DNA from: Cryptomeria japonica
Lineage: Eukaryota > Streptophyta > Pinopsida > Cupressales > Cupressaceae
Reading direction: 5' to 3'
Length of the DNA: 64,000 nucleotides
NCBI RefSeq assembly: GCF_030272615.1
Contig: NC_081406.1
Span: 470,694,400-470,758,399 of the forward strand
Shown: piece after piece, positions 23,075-34,599 of the stretch
How positions within the stretch are numbered: position 1 is the first letter of the stretch
Layout of the letters: the number at the start of each line of letters is the position of its first letter
Translations under genes and position numbers: made by a program
Notes under the pieces: model-generated
The model's database searches: none
Told to the model about the DNA's origin: nothing
What the model saw: the letters and a program-made list of their open reading frames with translations, nothing else

Positions 23075-24090
23075 ATCCTTGCCTTAGTTCCATCTCATTT
23101 TCCATGTCCTTATCCTACCAACGTCTTTGAGCATGCTTTTAAAGGTCATGGTCCATTTTTTTTTTCAAGGTTACTATCCAAACAAAAAGACGCTTGAGTC
23201 CTTCTTCCATCCCCTATCATGTGTTCATATTCTATTGAAAATGTCAAAATCCAAAAAAAAAAAAAAGTGAAAAAAAAAGACAAAAGAAAAAAAAAAAAGT
23301 AAAGCAAAAATAATTCATCCACTGGTGAAAACCTGGCAAACAGGCGCCTTGGGCAAGTACTGTGATGAAAACCTGGCAAACAAGCGTCATGCGTAATTTA
23401 TGAACTTCTTGCACACCACACTTGGGGGCAGGTTTTATCCTATCATATCCTTTTGTCCTTCATTGTTCCATTATCCTATCGAACCCATGTCATACTCCTT
23501 CATATCCTATTTCCCTTCATTATCCTATCATACCATGTCATACTCCTTCATGTCCTATTACCCTTCCTTATCCTATTGTCCCTCATGTCCAGTTTTCCTT
23601 TCCACCTTTGATCTTGACAAGGTTGAGGATTGTCATGAGCATCATGCATCTTGTTTGCAACTTTCAGTCTATCATAGCTTTTGGTCTTTATCCATTTGTT
23701 TATTATAACTTTTCATCCATATTCCCTGTCTTATTGCAACTTTCTACCACTATCCCTTAGCCTACCCTGACCTTCAGTCCATGTCCCTTATCCATTCTTG
23801 GTCTTGCTTATCCTATCCATATCTTATCACTATCCATACACTCTTTTTCATTCCTCCATCTTGATCTGACATAAGGACGTGAAATTTAAACATAGTTTCA
23901 AAAACCTCTTGACATGTCCCTCATGCCATGTTCCTGCTTTACATTGTCATATCCAGTCTCTTGTCCCATCATGCCATAGCCCTTGAAAATTGCATCTGCA
24001 TTGTCTCCATGATAAAAGGCCTTTGTCTTCCCTCTATCCACCATCATTTTAGCAAGCCTATTTATTCACCTGTCATATTCCTTGCCTTGC
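23075..24090 (+). other. CT-rich low-complexity stretch of element A
   Basis: Between 23,440 and 23,640 the phrases CATACTCCTTCAT, TCCTAT and CCTTATCCTAT recur irregularly. Similar TCC/TAT-rich sequence goes on to 23,850. Two short phrases GTGAAAACCTGGCAAACA-GCG occur at about 23,326 and 23,364. Open frames here follow from base composition. I see no gene. Confidence 0.5.
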
Positions 24091-24431
24091 TAGACACTGG
24101 GGGCAAAATCCAAAAAAATTGAAAAATGTCCTGAAATAATCCAAAAAAATTGAAAAATGTCCTGAAATAATCATAAAAATTGAAAAATGTCCTAAAATAA
24201 ATCATAAAAATTGAAAAATGTCCTGAAATAATCCACAAAAAAATCAAATAATGTCCTGAAATAATCCACAAAAAAATCAAATAATGTCCTGAAAAATCTC
24301 ATAAAAAAATCAAATAATGTCTTGAAAAAATCCAAAAAAAAATCAAATAATGTCCTGAAAAAAAAAATCCAAAAAAAAATCAAATAAAGTCCTGAAAAAA
24401 AATGAACACAAAAAAAAAAAAAAAAAAAAAA
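24091..24431 (+). repeat. A-rich tandem repeat in the 3' region of element A
   Basis: About ten imperfect copies of a 30-34-bp unit (AATCCAAAAAAATTGAAAA, then ATGTCCTGAAAT) end in a pure A run. Element B has a related array (AATCCAAAAA-AGTGAAAAA on its coding strand) at 46,985-47,277, also between the coding part and the 3' LTR. Tandem repeats in the 3' untranslated part are known in Tat/Ogre-type plant elements and can seed satellites. Confidence 0.85.
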
Positions 24432-24656
24432 TTTCAAAACATTAAAATCCAAAAACAAGCATTTTGCAATAAATATCCCCTTTGTGCATTGACAGATCAC
24501 TGAGTATACATCCAACGACACGGAATCCAACATTGTGCTTTAATGAAATCATGCGTTAACAGATGAACTTTTTCAATAAAACCAGAGATTCCAACTGATC
24601 AAAATTGTCATATCAATCAACATCAAAATCATTTGTCCTTGTCTCTACTATCATGG

Positions 24657-24735
24657 GTCTTATACCGGGTGTGGTATACTCGAAACTAGACTATGTCCTG
24701 TCTTAGACGGGGTACCGCATGTCTTGAAACCAGAC
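24657..24735 (+). other. Two copies of a 35-nt GTCTTATAC...GAAACCAGAC element
   Basis: Copy 1 (24,657-24,691) and copy 2 (24,700-24,735) begin GTCTTA and end GAAACYAGAC. In copy 1, TATACC and GGTATA can pair around a 6-nt loop, and the outer GTCT/AGAC can close the stem. Copy 2 keeps the outer pairing and an inner palindrome GGTACC. Three copies of the same element occur in B at 45,705-45,835 on the minus strand. Probably a structured RNA element; function unknown. Confidence 0.6.
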
Positions 24736-26494
24736 AACATGATCATCCTATCAGCACTTTCAACTTTTGACAATGAAGATCAAGATGTTTGTTTGACTTG
24801 TTGGAATTTGTGCATCTTATCTTTTTACTAATTTATTTTTGCCTTCGATCATGTTCCTATGTTGCTCGATGATGTCACTGAGTGATTTAGAGTGACCGGG
24901 ATGGTTCATGGTCCTTTTCTTTTTGGTTGTGATTATTGTTTGTCTGCAATGTGTCTGTCTTTTGCAAAAAAGGTTTGCATTTCAACTCTGGCCTTCAATG
25001 CCATGATGCTACGCATCCATTTTGCTACATTAAAATAAAGGTTCTCACCTACAAAGTGCATTAGTGAAAGCAAGTTTTTCTTCATCTCTCACTGTCCTCC
25101 GTCTCATTTTCTTCTTACTAACATTTCTTCCGTCAGTTCGGATAGTCAGTTCGGTCTAGTGCTCCGGTCTCCAAAAACATATGCTGCATCCTGCATCCAT
25201 TTGGTTAGTACATTTGCATTACATCAAACATCATATCAAGTATTTTATCCATTTCATATTATCAATGCATCAAAAACACATAAAAAATACATTCATACAT
25301 GTTCCACAATGGTACATAAACAGTGCATAAGTCATCCATACATGGAAAATAACATATGTCATAACAACTTGCATCCCATCATATCGATGCATATCATATC
25401 ATATATCAAAATAATATCGGAGTACAAAATTGGACTATCTATCCTCAGTATGGCCCGCAGGCTGACTATATAATATCACACTACATAATATCCACTGTCT
25501 ATCATAAGGAGCACGTGCCTCTGTCACTGGGTGCTCCCTCTATCCTCCTCATCCCTGCCATGTCTCAAGGATGATGTCCCTCCTATCCCAAGTCCTACTA
25601 ATGTATCTCTGTCCGTGCTTCTGAGTCTATGTCGTAACATGAAGCAGTCGGGTCGGTTCTCCCGTGTGATCAATGGATACTGTCGACTCTGCATCACAAT
25701 TGGGGCACATTTTGTCAGTTTTAGGGTTTGCTCCTATGGGTTGCATTTCCTCATTTCATCCACAAATCAGGGTGTTTCTAAGCTACTATGACCTATCCTA
25801 CCCTTATCCCCTCTTTCCGGATCATTTGCATGTTGTTTTGACCAAAATTAGGGTTTACGCTGCACAATTGCGCCTGTGTGATGAGTCCTGTGCCTGTGTC
25901 ATGTAACCTATGCCTGTGTCTCCCTACACAAGCGTAGAAGACCCTACACAAGTGCAGGATTCGCCCTACACAAGCGCAAAAGTCCCTTTCTGCATCCCCT
26001 GTGGGCCCCGCAATGTCCCACAAGCAAGTCAAATTCATAAAATTGAAAACATGGGTTTTTGAGATACATACCACTGCTCCTGTGTCGTCTGGTTGTCTGT
26101 ATGTGCGTACACATTCTCTGAGGTGATCTGCCATTGGAATGTTCACCATCTCTCTGCAAGTGTCCTTTTCCAGAGCAACAAATTCTCCTCTTGGGCTAGT
26201 GCAAATGAGCAATTTTCACTCTCTTGGTCTCATTTATAGATCTTTGTCAGTGCATAGATGGACATGCACCCTCTCCATCTTATGTTGGTCGCGGTCATTT
26301 GCGTCTTTAATTGCTTGTCCTTCATGCATCTGGTATCCGATTGTCAGTTCGTTCGATCCTATCATTTTTATCGATCAATTGGCCTATTTTCTGCATGTTT
26401 CCGGCCAATTCCTCGAGGGGGCATGCATATGTCATTGTCATTGTCTGGGGCATTTCCATTATTGTTCTTTGAAACAATTCTTAAAATCGCATTG
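24736..26494 (+). other. 3' non-coding part of element A
   Basis: No domain-bearing ORF is present. From 25,868 to 25,976 the leader motif returns: GCGCCTGTGT, GTGCCTGTGT and ATGCCTGTGT, then inverted ACACAAGCGTAG, ACACAAGTGCAG and ACACAAGCGCAA. Two opposed runs of this kind could form a long imperfect stem. Just before the LTR lies CTCGAGGGGGCATGCATATG with GTCTGGGGCATTT about 30 bases further on. Element B has TGAGGGGGCATCATCG and TTTGGGGCATCC in the corresponding place. Confidence 0.5.
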
Positions 26495-26512
26495 TCTCAA
26501 AAAGGGGCAAAA
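26495..26512 (+). other. Polypurine tract of element A
   Basis: AAAAAGGGGCAAAA immediately precedes the 3' LTR start TGTAGACACC. It is interrupted by one C. Confidence 0.7.
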
Positions 26513-27782
26513 TGTAGACACCTAAAAAATGGTCAACGCTTGCGGAGTTGTATTTTAACATTGGTGCATTGCCTCATTTTAGGTTTTTGCGTCGCATTAA
26601 CATTTCTCCTATGTTACGCACTTGGTCTTTATCATTTGCGAGCATCGAGTCTTTCTTCTGCATTCTTCATTTGTCTCGCTTTCAAATTTGGTCTTGTCGA
26701 TAACAATCTTTAATCATGATTTTGGTCGATCTTGTCAATTTCTTATCAACTTGTCAATCTCGTCATTTTACGATCGATTTAACATCGATCGTCATCCTTT
26801 TCAATCATGTCAATTTGAATCAATTAGTCATTGTTCCTCATCAATTGGTGCATTTATCAATCAAATCATTTATCAATCCAAAATCATGATCGAATCGATA
26901 TCAATTATCCTTTGTCAAGACCTAATTGTCGTCTTTGCATTTCTAATTCATCTTCCAAGGTTTTATGATTTATTCATTTAATCTTGTTTGGCATTTTCCC
27001 TCTAGGTTAAATAATTTATTTATTTATCCTAAGTCTTCTTGTCAAAATTAAATGTTTATTTAATTGGCTAATTAATTCCTCCTATTTTTGTAAATTAATT
27101 AATTAATGAGAAATTATTAATTAATTTACCTAATTTGCATCAATTTTCTAATTTCCAAATCATTTCCAACTTAATTTTCTAATTTCTCCTAAATTCCTAA
27201 ATGTCTATTTCTATTCCAAAATCTTGTCATAAGTCCTTGCATAGCAATTTGTCATAAATTGTCATAAATCGTCATAAATCCTTGCATAGCAATTTGTCAT
27301 ACACATGTCATAAATTTGCTATTCTTGATTTGAATTTCCATTCGAATCACTATCATGCTAATTTGATCATTTCTCCAATTTATCTATAAATTGGATGAAT
27401 TTCTCCAATCAAGGCCCCTGATCCCCTAATAATAATCACTTTATCTAATAATCAGATTATCGAAGTTCTAATCACTTTGTCAAATCAATCACACTTCGAG
27501 TACTCTGGTGCCAATATCTTGTCTACTTGCTTTCATCTCATGTGTGTGCACTTGAAGGTGAGATCCACAAACAAAGGCTATTTGGAGAAGAAAGAAGGAC
27601 AATGGAGCCACATGAAGGAAGCATTTAGATCTATATCTGGTTTGCGTAGTCTTTAGTTTTGAATGTTTTGCTTTTCATGTCTCTATTGAGTGTGTTAGGA
27701 TTGATCATTGCAATCTGCTTTTGTGATTGATCTAGATTAGTATTTGATATTTGCTTTGATGATTTTCGATTTCCTAGCTACA
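26513..27782 (+). repeat. 3' LTR of element A
   Basis: It is 1,270 bp and collinear with the 5' LTR. A TATA-like CTATAAATT is at about 27,385. The boundary CTAGCTACA is followed by the target duplication GTTGG and then by element D gag sequence. Confidence 0.92.
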
Positions 27783-27787
27783 GTTGG

Positions 27788-28244
27788 AATGAGATCCAAT
27801 ATCTTTCTCTGATATCTTCTCCTCATTCTGGATCTCTTGAGCCATGAACATATGGTTTTCCTTTTCATCTCTGTTGTAGCAAATGACTGATTTTATTTTA
27901 TTATCTGCATAATTATCTGACTCTTTATTTTTCTTCAATCCACGATCTGATCCAGCAGTGGTAGGCTCTTCTCCATAGAGTCTCTTTAGTCTATCCCATA
28001 AGCTCTTGGCAAATTTTCATCTATTGACCTTTGAAGACATAGTTTTAGGTAGCCCATTGAGTATAGACTTCATGGTTGTTGCATTGCACTGATATTCTCT
28101 TTTGGCATTAGGGTCAGTTGCAGGACTAGTAGGGATAGAGTATCCATTCATGACTGACATCCAAACATCATAACCTAAGGCAACCAAATAGAATAGTTTG
28201 AACCATCAAACATTGGTGCAGGGATTGACTCAAATTTACCCATT
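27788..28244 (-). pseudogene. Element D gag, N-terminal UBN2-like segment
   Basis: The minus-strand ATG at 28,244 opens MGKFESIPAPMFDGSNYSIW, the usual start of plant Copia Gag (DUF4219/UBN2 type). It is followed by DVWMSVMNGYSIPTSPATDP, then NAKREYQCNATTMKSILNGL, then a stop, FAKSLWDRLKRLYGEEP and further to GSHSN at the element A site. A frameshift near 28,190 and a TGA in VNR-stop-KFAKS show decay. The domain shapes the Gag core that packages the element RNA. Confidence 0.7.
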
Positions 28245-30658
28245 GTGTTTAGAAACCATAATCTACCCAAGCTGGAGAAATCTTTTCAACTAGTGAACCT
28301 TTTTATAATCCAAATAGAAGGAACATAATGGACCACTGAGAGGGGGGTGAATCAGTGGTAATCTAAAACTTTAACTTTCTGAATAATCTAAGCTTTAATG
28401 ACAATAGTCATAAGAATGTAAACAGAGATATAAAATACATTATCACACACACACAAAGCAAACTCATAACACAAGAATGTATGAGGAAAACCACGGTGGG
28501 AAAAACACTCGATGAGAAATGCTACTGGAGTCTACTGCTCCAATCCAGCCTCACATGTAAAACTGATTACAATGTTTAGGGCACCAACCCCTAAAGTTTA
28601 TGGGCACCAACCCAAAGGAGCACCAACCCCTAGCTCTGAGAATCCACTCAAATGATTACAATGAAGATAAATATCAAATACAGATTAAGTGTCTTGTTGC
28701 AAATGAGGTTTTGCAACACCTTACTGTCTTGCTTTTGAGATTGACTAGATTCTTTTCTGCTCTTTGATCTTAAGCCTCAATCTCAACACTCTTCTCTTCA
28801 GCTCTATTCTCTGCTCTTTTACTTCCTTCTTTTCCTCACACAGTGTGCATAACCTACTTTTTGCTCTACCTCACATCTGCACCTTTTTTTCTCTAGTCTC
28901 TACTCTCTCTGCTCTCTCTCTCTCTCTCTCTTTTCTCTACACTACTTTCTGCCCCCTGTAATCTTTCTATGGTCTGCACATGCTTATTCTTCTCTCTCTC
29001 TACTCTTTGTCTTATTTCTCTATGTTCTTGTTCTCTACTTTCTGCTCTTTTTTATGCTCTACCCTATTCTGCTATGCTCTATTTTGATCTTCACGTTCTG
29101 GTTGCAAGTCTTTGCAATGCTCAATTTGAATCTACTCTTGGTGGAAACTCCCCATTCTTCCACTGCAACCTCTGCTCTTCACTACTGCCCTCTTTGACAA
29201 GAAATAACTTCTCTGAGCAACCAGATAATGTTTTTCCCTCCAAGTAATACATTTTAACAATTAGTTATTTTGGTCTCTCGATGATCACCACTCTATGAGA
29301 TTGGATTTTGTATCTTGGATTGACTACCTACAATGAATACGTCTCCTCTATTCTCCTCTATTCTCTATACTTGATTTTCTAAATTTAGCAAATTCAATCT
29401 ATCTCACAGATTTGGTTCTGCCTCAGGCGATCACCTCAAGTCCTGCAATCACCTGTGATAGGTTTTCCATTAATGAGCTCCATTTTTTGTCGACCTCTAC
29501 GTATCAGATTTCATTCTCAACCACTTGGAATCCACATGTCCTCACAATCATCATCCAGATCACTCGGTCAAGCCTAGTCAACCGCCATGTAGATCTCTAT
29601 TTCAATCGGGTTGTAGATGTGGCATAAAAAATATCTCTATCGATTAGTACTGCGGATACACATTGGCTTGACAACTAGTGATCATGTTGATTCTCTCGAT
29701 GAACTTATGATTTAGCAGGTCTTCTCATCAAGGAAATTCTTTTTGATCCCCATTGTCTCTTGGATTTCCTTTCCTCACTGTCATCACAGAGAGTCACACT
29801 GATGACTATCACTTTATTATTGTTATCATGCTGACTTATATGGTCAGGCTGGCATTAAAAGTTTCTTCCCGATTTGATCAAGTTTGGTCAACAAAATTTA
29901 TCTTTCATTTTACCTTATCAGGTTGGCGAACTGATTTCTTACCAATGCAATTCACCTTCTCCTTTGTTGGGGTGGCTTTCACAGTTAACCTGTCCTTCAT
30001 GATTTCATCCCGATGGTCTCAGTCTCACCAATCTCTTTGGATCATCTTCTTACTTGCATTGGGGTGACTCAACCCAATATATCTCCTTGTAGACCTATTG
30101 GTATGTCTTTACCTATCAGCCAGACTCCTGAGATCTTACTCCACTTTTATAACTCACCCCGATGACCATCCGTTGGCTAGATTCTTCTTGAGAGCCTTTT
30201 GATGCCTTTAGTTCCTTTATATGTATATGTCGGGAAGAGGCATCCCGATGTTAACTTTCCCAAGGCCGAAATAAATCAACCAACACTTATTGGCCAAGTC
30301 ACATTGATGAGAAACCATCAAGTGCATCAACAAGAACAATATAGTTGGAAATACATTCTTCAAGTCATCCTGTAGATTGAAATCACTCTGACGTAGTTTC
30401 GTATCAACAAAACTCACCCCGATAACAAAAATGATAGTACCCTCTAGCTAGTCATTGACCAGAGCTACACTGATATGGTCATGGATAGAGATTCTGAGAG
30501 CGTTTCCCAAATCGGCCAGAGTCTCATCGATCCAATTGTCTGGAACCTTTAGAAGATAATATTGCTCATCTCGACCAAAATCTTCCTGATGTTCCTCTAT
30601 AGTCAATCCGTCGCCATGAGTTATGCTTACAAATTTTCCAAAGTTGCCAAAGGACATC

Positions 30659-31552
30659 TATAAGAAAGTTAAGTAGTGGAAACAACTTCCTACACTAACC
30701 TTGAGAGGAGGGTAATGCAAAACTTTTTCAGATCATTACAACAGTTACAGAAAATAGAAATAGATATAATAGCAATCATACCACAACACAATGATTTACG
30801 TGGGGAAAACCCTTTCGGGAGAAAAACCCCACCCTCCAAAAGCAGCTCAATATTTTATTCAGCAATCAAAAACAGATTACAAAATACTTGCAGAGCAAGC
30901 TCTTCGCAGGAGTACCACTAATCAGAGATTCAGAGGCAACTCAATAGCCATAAGACTCTTACACACAACCTCTATCTCACACACCTCATAAATAGGAGAT
31001 ACAATACAAGAAACCGTCAAACGGTATTACAAAACCATGGGCTAAAACCACCCAATAAGGTGTAGCCGACCTTATCTCCCTTCTAGATGCCCTATGACAT
31101 GTTAAAGCACACATCAACACGTGTCGCTCCCTTTTACAGCTCATTTATGTATTCGATACAAATTATTTTTTCTATTTCAGGAGTACAAACTTCCGGAGGC
31201 CATAACTTGAGAACCGGGTGTCCGATTGACGAACCGTTTGAAGCGCCGGAAAGCTCGCGAAGTGCTCTATCACCTCGTAACCCGCTTCGCCGGTTACAGC
31301 AACTTTTCAAGGCATTTCGGAGCCTCTAAAGTCCCCAAAATTAAGTTTAAACATTTTATTGCACCCCTCCAAGATGAAAACTTTAATATCTTCAAAACTA
31401 GCTGCGACCTTGCGACGCAACTTTACCGGAATGCTTATCTAGCCAACCAGAAGCTTCAGGGAGAGTTTCGCACCATTTCGTGCTCAAATAAAAACTTACT
31501 ATAAATAGTAACCTCGCATAAATGCAAGGTTGAGACACCATTTTTCCCAACA
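30659..31552 (-). repeat. 3' LTR of Copia element F
   Basis: It is 894 bp, the same length as the 5' LTR. Differences are mostly C/T and G/A, several at former CpG sites (GCGCC against GTGCC, CGCTTCGCC against CACTTCACC). It contains the block with ATAACTTGAGAACC and CGAACCGTTTGAAGCG, whose reverse resembles a block in the candidate LTR at 63,385-63,440. The ORF at 31,226-31,504 is a chance frame repeated in both LTRs. Confidence 0.95.
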
Positions 31553-31608
31553 AATCTCCCACTTGTCGAACACCTTGCATGAGCGGAAGGGAATGTCAAC
31601 ACAATGAA

Positions 31609-34587
31609 TCAATTGCTAGGGGCCATAAGGCCCATAGACTCTGAACACCATCTGAACTTCTCTGTGCTCACAGCCTTAGTTAAAGCATCTGCAACATTCA
31701 TCAAAGTGTCCACCTTAACCAGCTTCACCCTACCATCTTCGACCATATCTCTAACAAAATGATACTGAACATCAATATGTTTGGTCCGGGCATGAAATGT
31801 CGGGTTCTTAGCTAGGCTAATTGCACTCTGACTGTCACAGTAAACTGTCACTGTACCTTGTTTTATTCCAATATCCGAACACAGTCTCTTAAGCCAAATG
31901 GCCTCTTTACAAGCATGAGTAGCTGCCATATACTCTGCTTCAGTAGTGGATAAAGCAACCACAGCCTGTCGCTTACTCATCCAACTAATTGCACCACCAA
32001 ACAAAGTAAACACATAAGCACTGGTGGATCTTCTGCTATCAATATCACCTGCCCAATCTGAATCTACATAACCATGGATATCAAGGGAAGTCATGTCTCC
32101 AACTGAATTACCATGATAACACAAAGAATACTCTGAAGTACCCTTCAAATATCTGAAGACTCTTTTGACTGCATCCCAATGAACTGTACCAGGATTAGAC
32201 ATATATCTAGAAAGTACTCCCACTGCTTGGGCAATATCTGGTCTAGTACAGACCATAGCATACATCAAGCTTCCAACTGCACTCTGGTAAGGCACTCTGC
32301 TCATGTCTTCCATCTCCAATGGGGATGTAGGACAATCTGAAACAGATAGTTTCGTTCCAACTGTAAAAGGAACACTCAATGGTCTACAATTCTGCATGTT
32401 GAACCTCTGTAACACTGAATTCACATACTTACTCTGGCCTAGCCATAGCTTTCTGTTCACCCTATCTCTTCTAATTTCCATCCCAAGAATGTGCTTTGCT
32501 ACACCAAGATCTTTCATTTCAAATTTAGCAGCGAGCTGAGACTTCAGTTCTGAAATCATACCTTTCCCTTTACCAATGAATAACATATCATCAACATACA
32601 ATGCAATGAATAAGAAATGATCACCATAAGATTTATAATAAACACAGTGATCTGATTTAGAACGTTCAAATCCCAAACTCAACACATATGTATCAAATTT
32701 CTGGTACCACATCCTAGGACTTTGTTTGAGGCCATACAAAGATTTCTTCAATTTACAGACCAAATTACTTTTGCCTTTCACCACATAGTGCTCCGGCTGT
32801 GTCATATAAATATCTTCCTCCAAATCACCATGAAGGAAAGCAGTTTTCACATCCATTTGCTCAACCTCTAAATCATAAGCAGTAGCAATAGAAAGCAAAA
32901 ATCTAATGGATGTCATTTTTGCAACAGGAGAAAATATCTCACCGTAATCAACACCCTCAACCTGAGAGTAGCCTTTTGCAACTAACCTTGCTTTATACTT
33001 TTCAATGCTTCCATCTGAACCAATCTTTTTCTTGAACACCCATTTACAACCAACAGGTTTTCGTCCTTCAGGCAATGGTACAAGATCCCATGTATCATTC
33101 TTTTTCAAAGCTACCATTTCTTCCTCCATAGCAATCTTCCAGGATTCTGCATCATTCATACCTAATGCCTCTTCTACAGATTTCGGTTCATCCACACTAG
33201 TATTCAGAGCAAAAATACATCTCCAATCATCAGGTGAATACCTTTCAGGTGGTTGTCTATGTCTTGTAGACCTTCGAACAAGCTGAGTTGGAGGTTCTTC
33301 CTCCTCTTCTGAAGATTCAGAGCTAGACGAGCTCTCCTCAAATTCTTGCCTATCTAGGGGTCTTGATTCAACTCTTTCAGGTGTAGAAGGAAGTTGAATC
33401 ACATCTTCTTTTTTAGTCTGTTCTGGCTGCAATGTAACAGAAGGAGACTTAATTTCTCTAAAAATAACACTTCTACTGTGAATTACCTTTTGTGCAACAG
33501 GGTCCCAAAGCTTGTATCCTTTCACACCATAACTATACCCGATGAAGATACATTTCACAACCTTGTTCTCCAACTTTGTTCGCTTCTCCTTTGGCACATG
33601 TGCATATGCCTCGCAACCAAAAACTCTAAGATGTCTCAATGAAGGCTTGTGACCTGACCATGCTTCCATAGGCGTTTTATCAACAAGAGCTGATGTAGGA
33701 GACCTGTTAATCAGGTAGCAAGCAGTGGCAACAGCTTCAGCCCAAAACTTTTGTTCAAGACCAGCACCACTCAACATACTCCTAGCCTTTTCCATCAGTG
33801 TCCTGTTCATTCTTTCTGCAACTCCATTCTGCTGTGGAGAATACGGAGTTGTCTTTTGCCTGTTAATTCCACAGTCTTTACAGAATCTATCAAAATCATT
33901 AGAGCAAAACTCACCGCCATTATCAGTTCTCAAACATTTTATTTTCTTTCCAGTCTGCAACTCAACCATTGCTTTAAATTCTTTAAAACGACTAAAAACT
34001 TCAGATTTACTCTTTAGAAAATAAACCCATGTCCTTCTACTAAAATCATCAATAAATGAAACATAATATGTGGATTTTCCAATCGAAGAGACATCTACTG
34101 GACCAAACACATCAGAATGGATAAGATCCAAAACACCACAAGTTTTATGAGAACTCGAGTAAAACTGAACGCGGTTTTGTTTTCCATAAATGCAATGCTC
34201 ACAGAAATCAAAGTCAAGGTTACAGTCATTCAAACCTTCAACAAAGTTTTTATTTTTCAAGGTCCTTAGACCCTTTTCTCCAATGTGGCCAAGTCTCTGG
34301 TGCCATAACATAGTCTTCTCTGCAGGTAACTTTGCTTCAGACGAAAGAGCACCCTTACATACCCAAAAACCATTTCCATCTGCTGAAGGTGAAACCTTCA
34401 AATCTTCCAGTGAAGTATCCGCAGATTTGCTTTTTACAGAAGTGCTATTACACTCAACAGTGTATGCTTCAAGCTTATACAAAGTGCCAAACCTGACACC
34501 TCTAGCAACTACCATAGCACCCTTAATCATCTTACATCCTGTTTCAGAAAAGACTACCTGCACACCCGCATCTATCAGTTTGCTCAC
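31609..34587 (-). CDS. Copia element F Pol: integrase, reverse transcriptase, RNase H
   Basis: This is 992 residues in the same frame as gag, after one TGA. The integrase HHCC zinc region (HQRLGH ... CEHCIYGK) is at about 95-150. The catalytic core follows with D in HSDVFGP, D in RTDNGGEF and E in NGVAERMNRTL (about 155-270), then a GKPx-free C-terminal part and an acidic Ser/Glu linker with EEEEEPP (about 410-430). The RT begins DTWDLVPLP and carries KARLVAKGYSQ and the YVDDM catalytic motif (about 480-730). RNase H has YVDSDWAGD, STTEAEYMA and KHIDVQYHFVRD (about 840-970). All key residues I can check are present. The product would copy RNA to DNA and insert it in the nucleus. Confidence 0.95.
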   Translation of the reverse strand: MSKLIDAGVQVVFSETGCKMIKGAMVVARGVRFGTLYKLEAYTVECNSTSVKSKSADTSLEDLKVSPSADGNGFWVCKGALSSEAKLPAEKTMLWHQRLGHIGEKGLRTLKNKNFVEGLNDCNLDFDFCEHCIYGKQNRVQFYSSSHKTCGVLDLIHSDVFGPVDVSSIGKSTYYVSFIDDFSRRTWVYFLKSKSEVFSRFKEFKAMVELQTGKKIKCLRTDNGGEFCSNDFDRFCKDCGINRQKTTPYSPQQNGVAERMNRTLMEKARSMLSGAGLEQKFWAEAVATACYLINRSPTSALVDKTPMEAWSGHKPSLRHLRVFGCEAYAHVPKEKRTKLENKVVKCIFIGYSYGVKGYKLWDPVAQKVIHSRSVIFREIKSPSVTLQPEQTKKEDVIQLPSTPERVESRPLDRQEFEESSSSSESSEEEEEPPTQLVRRSTRHRQPPERYSPDDWRCIFALNTSVDEPKSVEEALGMNDAESWKIAMEEEMVALKKNDTWDLVPLPEGRKPVGCKWVFKKKIGSDGSIEKYKARLVAKGYSQVEGVDYGEIFSPVAKMTSIRFLLSIATAYDLEVEQMDVKTAFLHGDLEEDIYMTQPEHYVVKGKSNLVCKLKKSLYGLKQSPRMWYQKFDTYVLSLGFERSKSDHCVYYKSYGDHFLFIALYVDDMLFIGKGKGMISELKSQLAAKFEMKDLGVAKHILGMEIRRDRVNRKLWLGQSKYVNSVLQRFNMQNCRPLSVPFTVGTKLSVSDCPTSPLEMEDMSRVPYQSAVGSLMYAMVCTRPDIAQAVGVLSRYMSNPGTVHWDAVKRVFRYLKGTSEYSLCYHGNSVGDMTSLDIHGYVDSDWAGDIDSRRSTSAYVFTLFGGAISWMSKRQAVVALSTTEAEYMAATHACKEAIWLKRLCSDIGIKQGTVTVYCDSQSAISLAKNPTFHARTKHIDVQYHFVRDMVEDGRVKLVKVDTLMNVADALTKAVSTEKFRWCSESMGLMAPSN

Positions 34588-34599
34588 AGATAACAGGTT

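Larger units (their letters stand above)
16902..27782 (+). mobile_element. Element A: pol-less LTR retrotransposon (10.9 kb)
   Basis: LTRs of 1,272 bp (16,902-18,173) and 1,270 bp (26,513-27,782) begin TGTAGACACC and end CTAGCTACA. The target duplication GTTGG (16,897-16,901 and 27,783-27,787) is perfect. The interior of 8.3 kb holds a primer-binding site, a long non-coding leader, one Gln/Pro-rich ORF, a 3' tandem array, a 35-nt iterated element and a polypurine tract. No RT, integrase or protease is seen. Shared blocks tie it to the Tat-like element B, so it is probably mobilised by such elements (large non-autonomous derivative type). Confidence 0.9.

Noticed and set aside
24091-24431. Regular repeats that could recall a CRISPR array
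   Set aside because: Units abut without unique spacers, are A-rich and vary in length. It is a tandem array in a plant retroelement.
24062-24533. Minus-strand Phe-rich ORFs
   Set aside because: They are the reverse of the A-rich tandem array of element A.
31087-31504. Pair of ORFs found in two near-identical copies (also 36,205-36,622)
   Set aside because: Both copies lie inside the LTRs of Copia element F; duplication is due to the LTRs, and the frames overlap non-coding LTR sequence.
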